Source of the DNA: Candidatus Enterococcus ferrettii
Lineage (GTDB): Bacteria > Bacillota > Bacilli > Lactobacillales > Enterococcaceae
NCBI RefSeq assembly: GCF_017377655.1
Contig: NZ_JAFREL010000080.1
Coordinates: 1-31,044, forward strand
DNA length: 31,044 nucleotides
Direction: 5' to 3'
Part shown: positions 8,458-16,004 of the stretch, piece after piece
How the letters are laid out: every line of letters starts with the position of its first letter
Position numbering within the stretch: the first letter of the stretch is position 1
The notes under the pieces: model-generated
What the model saw: only the letters and a program-made list of their open reading frames with translations
What the model was told of the DNA's origin: nothing
Databases searched by the model: none
Program-made: the position numbers and the translations under genes

Positions 8458-8536
8458 ATAACCACAACTTAAATCAAGCGGCAGCTTACTATTTTCTTTA
8501 TAGTAACAGCAGGGTGGTCGAAAAGAGGTGAAAGAA

Positions 8537-9514
8537 TTGTACGAATGGCAGCAGCTAATCCAGCTGATCGTTGATGAGATTGATACTTGCATTGAACATT
8601 CTTATAGTGAAGCATTAACTCTACGTTTACTTTCTCGCAAGCTGGGGTATTCAGAATTTTATACGACACGAAAATTTAAGGAAGTTGCCGGTATGTCGTT
8701 TCGGGATTATTTATGGAAGCGTAAATTGGCCTTTGCTTTAAAGGAAGTAAGAGACAGTGAAAAGAGCCTGCTGACTATTGCCTTTGAGTATGGCTTTTCT
8801 TCTCACGAAGCGTTTACTCGGGCCTTTAAGAAAGTTTTTGGTATTGCCCCCAGTGAATATCGAAAAAATCCTCAACCAGTCATTCTTCGGACAAAAATCC
8901 TAGCCTTTGACCGCTACTTTTTAGGATTAGGAGAGATAGGTATGCAAAAAACAACAGAGGAGCTCAAGATTTATTTTGTTACGATTCCTGCACACAAATT
9001 TTTACACGTTAGCAATAATGAGAGCAACGGTTATTGGGATTTTTGGAAGAAGCAAAGTGAAATTCCCGGACAGGATTGCGATACGATTTCTGGGTTGCTG
9101 GATAGTATTAAGGGAAAGCTGGATGATGATGGCGGCAGCCAATCGAACAGTGGCAGCGGGCAGCTAATGGCTTACATTAACGATCCTGCTGGACGACTTT
9201 GCGACTGGGGATTTCCGCGAATTGAATGTTATGGCGCGCGTTTGCCGATAAATTATGCGGGTGAAGTACCTGAACAAATGACCATGACAGATATTCCTGA
9301 AGCAGAATATTTAGTTTTTGAACACGGCTCATTTGACTACGAACAAGAAAACCGAAGTATTGAAGAAAAAATGGAAACAGCTATGATTTCTTTTGATTTT
9401 AACGGCACTGGGTACAGTTATGATACTTCTCCGGGCAGAATCATTTATATGTATCATGATCCCGCACGTTACTGGAAATATATTCGCCCAGTAAAAAAAT
9501 ATAGTGAGGCTTAA
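8537..9514 (+). CDS. AraC-family regulator with GyrI-like effector domain (paralogue 1)
   Basis: About 325 aa. The N-terminal 105 residues form an AraC double helix-turn-helix, with TLRLLSRKLGYSEFYTTRKF and the second-helix signature GFSSHEAFTRAFKKVFGIAP SEY. The rest resembles the GyrI/SOUL-like small-molecule binding domain found in regulators of this build. TTG at 8537 is the likely start because AGAGGTG sits six bases upstream; an in-frame GTG at 8528 would add three residues. It follows the LevR-like gene by 79 bases on the same strand and is followed by a strong terminator at 9534-9570. A paralogue lies at 12810-13703. The ligand and targets are unknown. Confidence 0.82.
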   Translation: MYEWQQLIQLIVDEIDTCIEHSYSEALTLRLLSRKLGYSEFYTTRKFKEVAGMSFRDYLWKRKLAFALKEVRDSEKSLLTIAFEYGFSSHEAFTRAFKKVFGIAPSEYRKNPQPVILRTKILAFDRYFLGLGEIGMQKTTEELKIYFVTIPAHKFLHVSNNESNGYWDFWKKQSEIPGQDCDTISGLLDSIKGKLDDDGGSQSNSGSGQLMAYINDPAGRLCDWGFPRIECYGARLPINYAGEVPEQMTMTDIPEAEYLVFEHGSFDYEQENRSIEEKMETAMISFDFNGTGYSYDTSPGRIIYMYHDPARYWKYIRPVKKYSEA

Positions 9515-9533
9515 TTTATTCAATCAATGGCCT

Positions 9534-9570
9534 AAATACACATTTCACTGATTGTGAAATGTGTATTTTT
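9534..9570 (+). terminator. Intrinsic terminator after AraC-family gene
   Basis: A 14-base perfect stem (AATACACATTTCAC at 9535-9548 pairing with 9554-9567), a five-base loop and a T run. It ends transcription of the AraC gene before the PfkB kinase unit. Confidence 0.85.
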
Positions 9571-9644
9571 CGCTGCTGCTAATATGCTAAACTAGTACTA
9601 ACTAATAGAAACCTGAATGCATCGGACTATAAGGAGGAATTACC

Positions 9645-10532
9645 TTGAGTATTTTGTGTATTGGACAGGCCGTTTATGATATCACTTTTCCTATAGAAGA
9701 ATCTATCGTAGAAAATCAAAAGTATCGCACGTATGATCGCCATGAATGCATGGGAGCCCCGGCCGCCAACGCCGCATATCTTTGTGCATTATGGGGAACG
9801 GAGACTTCGTTGATCGCCCGAGTGGGAAAAGATTTGTTTGGTCAGGAGATTTTGCGAACTTTAGAGCATGTAGGGGTTAAAACCGCGGGAATTCGTCAAG
9901 AAATGAATCAAAAAACTAGTATCAGTAGTATAATAGTCAATAAGAAAAGCGGAAAACGAACCATTTTAAATGCACCACTAAAGGAAGCATATTTCGAACC
10001 CCACTGGCCGGAAAAAAAACCCGAAGTGCTATTACTGGATGGACACGAAAAGGATGTTTCTTTAGCAGGGCTGCAAAAATATCCCCAAGCGATATCGATG
10101 ATGGATGCTGGGACTTATAAGCCTGAGTGTTGGGAGCTATTTCAAGCCGTTGATTATCTCGTTTGTTCTCAGGATTTCGCTTTCCAATATACGGGAGTGA
10201 CCATCGACTTAGACAAAAAAGAGACACTTAAAGCAACCTTTGAAAAGCTGGCGGAGCTAAACTCCAATCAGCTGGTAATTACTTTGGGAGAGCATGGCAG
10301 TATTTATCTAGAGAATAACGTTATTATACATACTCCAGCCTTTCCAACGAAGCCAATCGATACTACTGGAGCTGGAGATATTTTTCACGGTGCTTTTGCC
10401 TATGCTCTTCATCAAAAGCTGTCATTAGCTGAAATTATTCAGCTATCTTCCGCTGCAGCCGCTCTTTCAGTGGAGAAGCTTGGTGGTCAAACATCTATTC
10501 CGTTATTAAAAGAGGTGGAAAAATTGTTATGA
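9645..10532 (+). CDS. PfkB-family carbohydrate kinase
   Basis: 295-aa ribokinase-type sugar kinase. The N-terminal GQAVYDITFP and GGA-like region (HECMGAPAANAAYLCALWG, 33-51) form the substrate side. The C-terminal signature DTTGAGDIFHGAF (239-251) holds the anion hole and the catalytic base Asp245. The start is TTG at 9645, supported by a strong AAGGAGGAAT ribosome binding site, with no better ATG. The kinase stop overlaps the next start by four bases (ATGA). The substrate, whether a free sugar, nucleoside or sugar phosphate, cannot be assigned; no transporter gene is adjacent. Confidence 0.88.
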   Translation: MSILCIGQAVYDITFPIEESIVENQKYRTYDRHECMGAPAANAAYLCALWGTETSLIARVGKDLFGQEILRTLEHVGVKTAGIRQEMNQKTSISSIIVNKKSGKRTILNAPLKEAYFEPHWPEKKPEVLLLDGHEKDVSLAGLQKYPQAISMMDAGTYKPECWELFQAVDYLVCSQDFAFQYTGVTIDLDKKETLKATFEKLAELNSNQLVITLGEHGSIYLENNVIIHTPAFPTKPIDTTGAGDIFHGAFAYALHQKLSLAEIIQLSSAAAALSVEKLGGQTSIPLLKEVEKLL

Positions 10533-10828
10533 AAAAAACGAAACAGTTGAATCATTTGGCGCTGGTCTTGATGATTGTATTCTATTTTCTATTACTAGCA
10601 GGAAATCGGCTGCATATTATTCCAGCTAACGTAAACATGGTTGCTTTGTTCAGTTTTATCTTATTTGCCATTACCATCATATTTGGCTTCATTATTGTTC
10701 CAGCTGATGAAAAAAGGCTGTTTTTACCGAAAGGGATCGGTTATGGCTGGACACCAAATCCCCGAAATAGAATCGGTTTATTGATTTATTTAGGACTACT
10801 GGCTTTGACAGCAATGGCCCTATTTTAA
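10529..10828 (+). CDS. Small membrane protein, possibly DUF5808-like
   Basis: 99-aa protein with three predicted hydrophobic spans: LALVLMIVFYFLLLAG (about 9-24), MVALFSFILFAITIIFGFII (about 37-56) and IGLLIYLGLLALTAMALF at the C terminus. Between the last two lies FLPKGIGYGWTPNPRN, which resembles the VPKRxGxGWTxN motif I associate with DUF5808 membrane proteins; this match is from memory and tentative. The start overlaps the kinase stop by four bases, so the two are translated together. Function unknown. Confidence 0.7.
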   Translation: MKKTKQLNHLALVLMIVFYFLLLAGNRLHIIPANVNMVALFSFILFAITIIFGFIIVPADEKRLFLPKGIGYGWTPNPRNRIGLLIYLGLLALTAMALF

Positions 10829-10859
10829 CAGACCTATTAAATAAGAAAGTAGGCAAGTA

Positions 10860-11507
10860 ATGACTCACTCCTTCAAACAGCAGGTGTTCAATCAGCTGCA
10901 GGCTGCCTATATCTCCGATTATACAACTGGAGATCGTTATTTGACCTTTGACCATCAACGAAGCTATCACTTTAGGATGAACTTGTCCTATTATTACGAA
11001 AGCATCACCGCAAAAACTTTGACAAAAACTGTTGGAATAGTCCGAGAATTAATTGACAGTATTTTTTCTGATGAACAGACCATAGTAATTGCTCAATATA
11101 TTTATCAAAGAAAGCAATTGAAGAAACTACTCGATCCTTCGCAGATTCGTTTAGATCGCTTCCGCTCACTTTTATTTGAACAAGGGACCTTGAGATTACT
11201 GGAGTATTCAATTGAAAGTCCGTTAATTTTGCAAAAAATCGGTGCTTCTTTGGTTTATCAAGACTTTTCTAACCTAAATCCAGGTTATCCTCATTTAGTA
11301 AACCCGACAATTTTAATCAATTTGAGAAAAGAAATTGTCCTGCATATTTACGATGATCGCGGCTGTGATGTTTTTTGCAAGGAAGAAAAAGATTACTTGG
11401 CACTGACAAACCAATTTCAACCCTACATCGAGAGTTATATCAGAGATATGATGCAATTAGATTATACCGTTTTAACTTCGCCTTATGATGTACGCTTTAC
11501 AAAATAA
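10860..11507 (+). CDS. DUF3885-like protein of unknown function
   Basis: 215-aa soluble protein with no signal peptide or membrane span. The C-terminal part HIYDDRGCDVFCKEEKDY (near 160-177) matches the LYDDRGxDV motif typical of DUF3885 proteins, and RSYHFRMNLSYYYES near residue 34 fits their opening region. DUF3885 proteins in Bacillus and relatives have no known function. The ribosome binding site is weak (AAGTAGGCAAGTA before the ATG). It follows the membrane protein by 31 bases and is closed by a bidirectional terminator, so it is probably the last gene of the kinase unit. Confidence 0.7.
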   Translation: MTHSFKQQVFNQLQAAYISDYTTGDRYLTFDHQRSYHFRMNLSYYYESITAKTLTKTVGIVRELIDSIFSDEQTIVIAQYIYQRKQLKKLLDPSQIRLDRFRSLLFEQGTLRLLEYSIESPLILQKIGASLVYQDFSNLNPGYPHLVNPTILINLRKEIVLHIYDDRGCDVFCKEEKDYLALTNQFQPYIESYIRDMMQLDYTVLTSPYDVRFTK

Positions 11508-11547
11508 ACTACGAGCGTCCCTGTTCTAAGAAACGCTCGTAGTTTTT
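11506..11547. terminator. Bidirectional terminator between convergent genes
   Basis: A 13-base perfect stem (AAACTACGAGCGT at 11506-11518 with 11533-11545), a 14-base loop and T runs on both strands. It serves the DUF3885-like gene on the plus strand and the M28 peptidase on the minus strand. Confidence 0.88.
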
Positions 11548-12722
11548 TAACATGTTTGAACTATCTTTTTTAAAAAGACAACTGTTTCAGCAATCCGATC
11601 AAAATCTACGATTGATAAATTGTCATTAGGAGTATGCATTACGGCCTCCATCAAGCTGTAAATATTGCTGGAAGTCAGAGCTACTGCTGGGATGCCCGCT
11701 CCAGCAAACAGCATATGATCTCCCATCGACCACGGGTCAGTCGGTTCCAGTTGTGGAGAAACTGCTGTAATCTCCTCAATTTTTAGTTTCAATTCTTCTG
11801 GAAACTCATAAAAAGAATAAGAAGTACTGCTATTCTGCATCCCAACACCATCCACATTGAAGGCACAATGATAAGCTGTCGGATCAGTTAAGGATTCAGC
11901 CATAAACGTCGTTTCTCCTGGCATCGAATAATAATCTTCACCGTTAAACAAAACCAGTTCAATCTGGTAATCCGTTTCGACCGAAGCCAATTGTTCCGCG
12001 AGAGTTAATAAAGCAGCCACTCCGCTGCCGTTATCCAGCGCACCAGGTGTTGTTGGTTTGGTATCAATATGAGCAGAAAACGATAGCTTTTTGCCGGTTC
12101 CCTTAGTGGCAATTACGTTTGTGGCGACTGCTGGGTGCCGTTCAGTACATAAGCGCAACTGATTCTCTCCCTGGCTATTTAATAAAACTGGTAAAAGATT
12201 GCCTTTAACCGCTGCACAAGGAATATCGAAATCCCCGTCTTGAATAATTGGTACTGGTACTTCTGACAGGAAGCTGACAGTAATTACCGCTAGCGGCTGC
12301 TTAACTTCCAGTTCACGAATAATCGCTTGATGTTCTTCAGGATTCCAAAACGTCATACTTTTCGGCATCAGAGTTTCTTTGCATAAGTCACCGTACAAGA
12401 TACAAATTTTATTGGCAAGCTCTGCGGATTTCAATTTGTCGAGTGATTCAACACATACAAATTCCCCAGTTACATCACAAGGCAGTGAATATTCGGCTGC
12501 AGAAACTTCTACTTGTCGACCGTCAACCACTAGTTCAGCACCACCGTTTTGCCAATCCATACATGCAAACTCTTGTAGAAGAACTTCATACCCTAAATTT
12601 TCAAATACCTTAGTTGCATAATTCACGGCGCTCTGATTAGCGATTGATCCAGTGGCACGTGCCCCAATTTCTCCACAAAGCTTGTTCATATGACGTTCGA
12701 CTGTTTTTTTGATTAATTTCAT
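11547..12722 (-). CDS. M28-family zinc aminopeptidase
   Basis: 391-aa metallopeptidase. Catalytic pattern: His218-Asp220 (SAHIDT), bridging Asp230 (GALDNGSGVAALL), general base Glu262 followed by Asp263 (LFNGEDYY), Asp291 (NVDGVGM) and His363 (VMHTPNDN). Residue 263 is Glu in many aminopeptidases of the family; Asp here is a conservative change. An insert at about 80-195 probably forms the apical (PA-like) domain. There is no signal peptide, so it should act in the cytoplasm on short peptides. The ATG has AGAGGAG upstream. It is divergent from the second AraC-family regulator, with 87 bases between the two start codons. Confidence 0.85.
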   Translation of the reverse strand: MKLIKKTVERHMNKLCGEIGARATGSIANQSAVNYATKVFENLGYEVLLQEFACMDWQNGGAELVVDGRQVEVSAAEYSLPCDVTGEFVCVESLDKLKSAELANKICILYGDLCKETLMPKSMTFWNPEEHQAIIRELEVKQPLAVITVSFLSEVPVPIIQDGDFDIPCAAVKGNLLPVLLNSQGENQLRLCTERHPAVATNVIATKGTGKKLSFSAHIDTKPTTPGALDNGSGVAALLTLAEQLASVETDYQIELVLFNGEDYYSMPGETTFMAESLTDPTAYHCAFNVDGVGMQNSSTSYSFYEFPEELKLKIEEITAVSPQLEPTDPWSMGDHMLFAGAGIPAVALTSSNIYSLMEAVMHTPNDNLSIVDFDRIAETVVFLKKIVQTC

Positions 12723-12723
12723 T

Positions 12724-12752
12724 TTGTCACGCTCCTCTTTACTTGATACTAT
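12724..12752 (+). promoter_or_regulatory. Promoter of second AraC-family gene
   Basis: A -35 TTGTCA (12724-12729) and a -10 TACTAT (12747-12752) with 17-base spacing face the AraC gene. The -10 lies in a small palindrome, ATACTATAAGTAT (12746-12758), that also gives TATACT on the other strand, so the two divergent genes may share control here. Confidence 0.5.
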
Positions 12753-12809
12753 AAGTATAAGAGGTCACCTGAAAAAAACTTGACCTTCCTTGTGAAAGTG
12801 AGGAATAAC

Positions 12810-13703
12810 ATGGCAAATTTAGCGCAGGCTGCTGCAGTAACTCGCATGCAGGAATATATTGAAACACATTTGGATGAAGAGATTACTTTGCATCAGTTAG
12901 CTCAGCAAACCGGGTATTCTCCCTGGCATTGTGCCAAATTATTTAAAGAATACACCCGAAGTTCCCCGTTTGAATACATTCGCAAGCTGCGTTTATCTCA
13001 GGCAGCTTTAGTTTTGCGAGATGAGCAGCGAAAAGTGGTAGATGTTGCCTTGGATTTTGTCTTCGATTCCCATGAAGGCTTTACTCGGGCCTTTCAAAAA
13101 CAATTTGGCATCCCTCCGAAAGCCTATCAAAAAAAGACGCCTCCAATACAGTTGTTTCATCCTTATCCGGTGGAAAGCTATTATTTAATGGAAGAAATAT
13201 GTCATGAAAATCTGCCGATAGCACAAAAATTACATGTTCGTTTAATGGAATATCCAGCAAGGAAAATGATTTTACTAAGAGGAAAGAAGGCCGATTCTTA
13301 TCTTGATTATGCCAAAGAAACGGACTGTGATGTGTGGGGGCTTTTAGCAAGTGTTAAGGAAGCACTTTATGAACCCGTAGGCATGTGGTTGCCAAATTCC
13401 TTTCGCTCCAAGGGAACTTCGCTTTATGCTCAAGGTGTTGAGGTACCGGCTGATTATGCGGGCGAAGTTCCAGCTGGCTTCGACTTAATTGATTTACCTT
13501 CCTGTACCATGTTAGTTTTCCAAGGAGAACCCTATGATGAAAAGTATTTTGAAGCGGCAATTGTGGATTTGATGCAGCAAATCGACAATTATGATCCTAG
13601 TCAGTGTAATTGTGTTTGGTCTAATGAGGCCGCCCCACGGGTTCAATTGGAGCCCCAAGGCTATCGTGGTTATATTGAAGCTCGTCCCGTTCGGATAATT
13701 TAA
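12810..13703 (+). CDS. AraC-family regulator with GyrI-like effector domain (paralogue 2)
   Basis: 297 aa from the ATG at 12810, which has GTGAGG seven bases upstream; an in-frame TTG at 12780 would add ten residues. An AraC DNA-binding domain occupies the first 105 residues (TLHQLAQQTGYSPWHCAKLF, then DSHEGFTRAFQKQFGIPP). The remainder is a GyrI-like ligand domain. Both this protein and the one at 8537 carry a YAGEVP motif and a LVF strand in the effector domain, so they share ancestry. It is divergent from the M28 peptidase gene, a possible target. No recognisable terminator follows directly. Confidence 0.82.
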   Translation: MANLAQAAAVTRMQEYIETHLDEEITLHQLAQQTGYSPWHCAKLFKEYTRSSPFEYIRKLRLSQAALVLRDEQRKVVDVALDFVFDSHEGFTRAFQKQFGIPPKAYQKKTPPIQLFHPYPVESYYLMEEICHENLPIAQKLHVRLMEYPARKMILLRGKKADSYLDYAKETDCDVWGLLASVKEALYEPVGMWLPNSFRSKGTSLYAQGVEVPADYAGEVPAGFDLIDLPSCTMLVFQGEPYDEKYFEAAIVDLMQQIDNYDPSQCNCVWSNEAAPRVQLEPQGYRGYIEARPVRII

Positions 13704-13993
13704 AAAGGAAATACTTTGCTGATTACGATAGGAAAAGTGCTTCCTCATTTGATAATGGATGTGCTAGGCTAAGAAGTAAATAATATCAGCCTTAATACTA
13801 CGGTCTGCTGTATTAATCCTGCGAGACCAACAGCCAGAATAATCAAAACGCAAAGACTAGGACTTTCCCAGCTCTTCGTATGAACCAGACTCGCTATTTT
13901 GAAAGTCTCAGCAGTTCACTGCTTGCATTCTATTCGCTTTCTTTTCCAACCGTTCACTATCATAACTATAAAAATATACTATCTTGTACCCAA
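13704..13993. other. Intergenic stretch without a supported gene
   Basis: About 290 bases between the AraC gene and the lipoprotein terminator. The minus strand holds a 48-codon open stretch (13772-13915, stop at 13769-13771) encoding a hydrophobic segment (LCVLIILAVGLAGLIQQTVV), but it has no ATG and no ribosome binding site. Small inverted repeats (TTAATAC...GTATTAA and GGTCT...AGACC near 13792-13828) interlock. This could be a gene remnant or a small RNA; I cannot assign it. Confidence 0.3.
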
Positions 13994-14023
13994 AAACCAC
14001 GAAGCTTGGGGACTTCGTGGTTT
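13994..14023 (-). terminator. Terminator of the lipoprotein gene
   Basis: An 11-base perfect stem (AAACCACGAAG at 13994-14004 with 14013-14023) and an eight-base loop. On the minus strand the stem runs into a short T tract, 12 bases after the lipoprotein stop. Confidence 0.8.
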
Positions 14024-14034
14024 CTACTAATTTA

Positions 14035-14697
14035 TTAAATACCAGAATCAGCTGTATCAATTAATTTGTTATCGATTTCTTCCAGATCTGACTGGTCGGC
14101 TTCATAAAGACCGTCGCTGTTTTTCGCAACCTTCACCTCAACCGTTGATTTTTTACCATAGGTTGGATTTTCTACTTTTTCATTTAAATAGTCATACAAA
14201 TGCTGAAATGCTCTTTCGTTAAGCTCTTCATCATCCGGAACAGTGCCCTCCTCAACCATTTGGGTCATCAATTCAGTTGTCAGTTCTTCCTGAAAAGCAG
14301 CCAGATTCTCCTCGACTCCTTCGAACAACTGAAGTGTTTCGATTTCTACCGGTACGGTGAAGCTATCGTCATCGCCCTCTTTTGCTTCACCAACTGTATA
14401 TTTTGTTTTTTTGAATGTTTTTTTGAACAGTTCTTCGTATTTTCCAGATAATTCATCGGAAAGCGCTTCTGCATCTACCGCGTCCATTTGCGCTTCAATC
14501 GTCTTATTATATATATCCTCTGCGTCTTTTTTAGTAGATTCTGTCAGCTCAAGATATTGATCATATTTTCCTTGTGTTTGTGTATCCAACATACTTTTCA
14601 CATAGCCACTAGCATCATATGCTCCACATGCACTAAATAGGAACAATGATGCTACCAGCATAATCCCCCAACGTAACAATTTTTTGCCTTTTTCCAT
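14035..14697 (-). CDS. Putative cell-surface lipoprotein (DUF5105-like)
   Basis: 220 aa from the ATG at 14697, chosen because AAAGGGG lies eight bases upstream; an in-frame ATG at 14730 would add 11 residues before the signal peptide. Basic residues MEKGKKLLRW are followed by a hydrophobic core and the lipobox LFSAC, so Cys24 should be lipidated and the protein anchored outside the membrane. The mature part is very acidic and mostly helical (YVKSMLDTQTQGKYDQYLEL near residue 32). It resembles DUF5105-type enterococcal lipoproteins; this is recognition from memory, not a search. Function unknown. Monocistronic, with its own terminator. Confidence 0.75.
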   Translation of the reverse strand: MEKGKKLLRWGIMLVASLFLFSACGAYDASGYVKSMLDTQTQGKYDQYLELTESTKKDAEDIYNKTIEAQMDAVDAEALSDELSGKYEELFKKTFKKTKYTVGEAKEGDDDSFTVPVEIETLQLFEGVEENLAAFQEELTTELMTQMVEEGTVPDDEELNERAFQHLYDYLNEKVENPTYGKKSTVEVKVAKNSDGLYEADQSDLEEIDNKLIDTADSGI

Positions 14698-14911
14698 CCT
14701 TAAAACCCCTTTTTTATTATTTAACTTCATTAGTTTGAAACCAACAAGTTATTACCCCTTTCGATAAAAACCCTTTTAAAATTAAAAAGCTAGACAAATA
14801 CAATTCCACAAAAAACATTTCGTACTGATTTATTCCTTCTCTAACAAAAATATACTTGCAGAACTAAAATCATTATATAATTATAACATCTGTAATTTGA
14901 AAGTTGAATAT

Positions 14912-14951
14912 AAAAAAGAGCACAGGAAACAAAAAGTGATGTCCTGTACCC
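14912..14951 (-). terminator. Terminator of the HAD phosphatase gene
   Basis: On the minus strand a ten-pair stem (14942-14951 with 14918-14927, two G-U pairs) is followed by six T. It lies 22 bases after the phosphatase stop. The 180 bases from here to the lipoprotein start are AT-rich and show no gene. Confidence 0.75.
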
Positions 14952-14973
14952 ATTCATCAGCTGCACTTCAAAC

Positions 14974-15813
14974 TTAAATCAGCTTGTGTTTTTTCAAAGC
15001 CAAAGCAATCCCGTCTTCATCGGGTGAGGTTGTCACTTCATCAGCAACTGCCAATAGTTCAGCACATGCATTGCCCATAGCAATCCCCGTCGCAACTGCG
15101 GCAAACATTTCTACATCATTATGTCCATCACCAAAAGCGTAAGTATCAGCCTTATCTTTATTCAAGTGCTTTAAGACTGCCTCGATTGCACTTTTTTTGT
15201 GAATATTCTTAATCCCAATTTCTCCACTGTCTGGACCAAAGGCTGGAACGGTACTACGCATCATCTGGAAGTCACCATAATATTTGTGATGAATTTTTTT
15301 GTAGGGAATCGAATGATTCACGAAAGAGACCTTGTTAACATCCGCATAGTCAATTTGTTCTTTGTCTTCAATCAATAAATCCATAAACCATTGAATTTTT
15401 CCTAAACGAGCCTGACCTTCTTCACTATCAGCCGAAACACCGTTTAAAGTCAGGTTAGTTAAGGTCGTTTTTAAATTTTCGCTGGCAAATAAGCCGTTGT
15501 TTGATTCTAGATAATAATCAATCTGGTTGCTTTCTAAAAAAACAATCAGCTTTAGCAATTCGGTCGAATCAAAAACCTTATGCAAAATTACTTCATCGTC
15601 TACTTCGCAATATCCACCGCCGGCACCGATAATTCCAGTCAACGGCAGATCTAATGCTTCTTGCGTAATTTCCGCTTTAGAACGCCCGGTACACAAAAAG
15701 AATTGATGACCTTTTGACGCTGCTTGATTAATTGCTTTTTTAGCACTTTCTGGAATGATGCCGGCATCATTGCACAGCGTTCCATCGACATCTAAAAAGA
15801 TTAGTTTTTCCAT
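14974..15813 (-). CDS. Cof-type HAD-superfamily phosphatase
   Basis: 279 aa. Motif I is FLDVDGT with nucleophile Asp8 and acid Asp10; motif II lies in FFLCTGRS (about 38-45); motif IV is FGDGHNDVEMF (about 227-237). A large cap domain between them places it in the Cof/IIB subfamily, which hydrolyses sugar phosphates or similar metabolites in the cytoplasm. The ATG has GAGGTGGAG upstream. The gene has a probable promoter of its own (15951-15979), with a terminator-like hairpin between promoter and gene, so attenuation is possible. Substrate unknown. Confidence 0.9.
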   Translation of the reverse strand: MEKLIFLDVDGTLCNDAGIIPESAKKAINQAASKGHQFFLCTGRSKAEITQEALDLPLTGIIGAGGGYCEVDDEVILHKVFDSTELLKLIVFLESNQIDYYLESNNGLFASENLKTTLTNLTLNGVSADSEEGQARLGKIQWFMDLLIEDKEQIDYADVNKVSFVNHSIPYKKIHHKYYGDFQMMRSTVPAFGPDSGEIGIKNIHKKSAIEAVLKHLNKDKADTYAFGDGHNDVEMFAAVATGIAMGNACAELLAVADEVTTSPDEDGIALALKKHKLI

Positions 15814-15864
15814 TTCTCCACCTCGAATATTTAATTAGAAAGACTTCGCGAATCCCCCGATTCA

Positions 15865-15918
15865 TGAAAAAACCCGTTAAGGAATAAGCCTCAAAGAAAG
15901 CCTTCTCTTAACAGGTTT
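15865..15918 (-). terminator. Intrinsic terminator between arcC and HAD gene, possibly an attenuator
   Basis: On the minus strand a 12-base stem with one G-U pair (15907-15918 with 15870-15881) encloses a 25-base loop and runs into six T. It can end the arc-like operon. Because a promoter-like sequence lies upstream at 15951-15979, it may also act as an attenuator in the leader of the HAD gene. Confidence 0.75.
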
Positions 15919-15950
15919 AGCCTAGTCGCACTAGTCACTATCCATCTTTT

Positions 15951-15979
15951 ATGGTAATCGTTTTCTGGTGAAAGGTCAA
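15951..15979 (-). promoter_or_regulatory. Possible promoter of the HAD phosphatase gene
   Basis: Minus strand -35 TTGACC (15974-15979), 17-base spacer, -10 TACCAT (15951-15956). Its transcript would start near 15944 and cross the hairpin at 15865-15918 before reaching the start codon at 15813. Confidence 0.4.
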
Positions 15980-16004
15980 TGTATTCTGGCTGATTCTCTT
16001 TTAT

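Noticed and set aside
8486..8512. Hairpin TTACTAT...ATAGTAA between the LevR-like and AraC genes as a terminator
   Set aside because: The stem is short and AT-rich and no T run follows.
8469..8669. 66-aa minus-strand frame at the AraC-family start
   Set aside because: Antisense shadow of the AraC gene.
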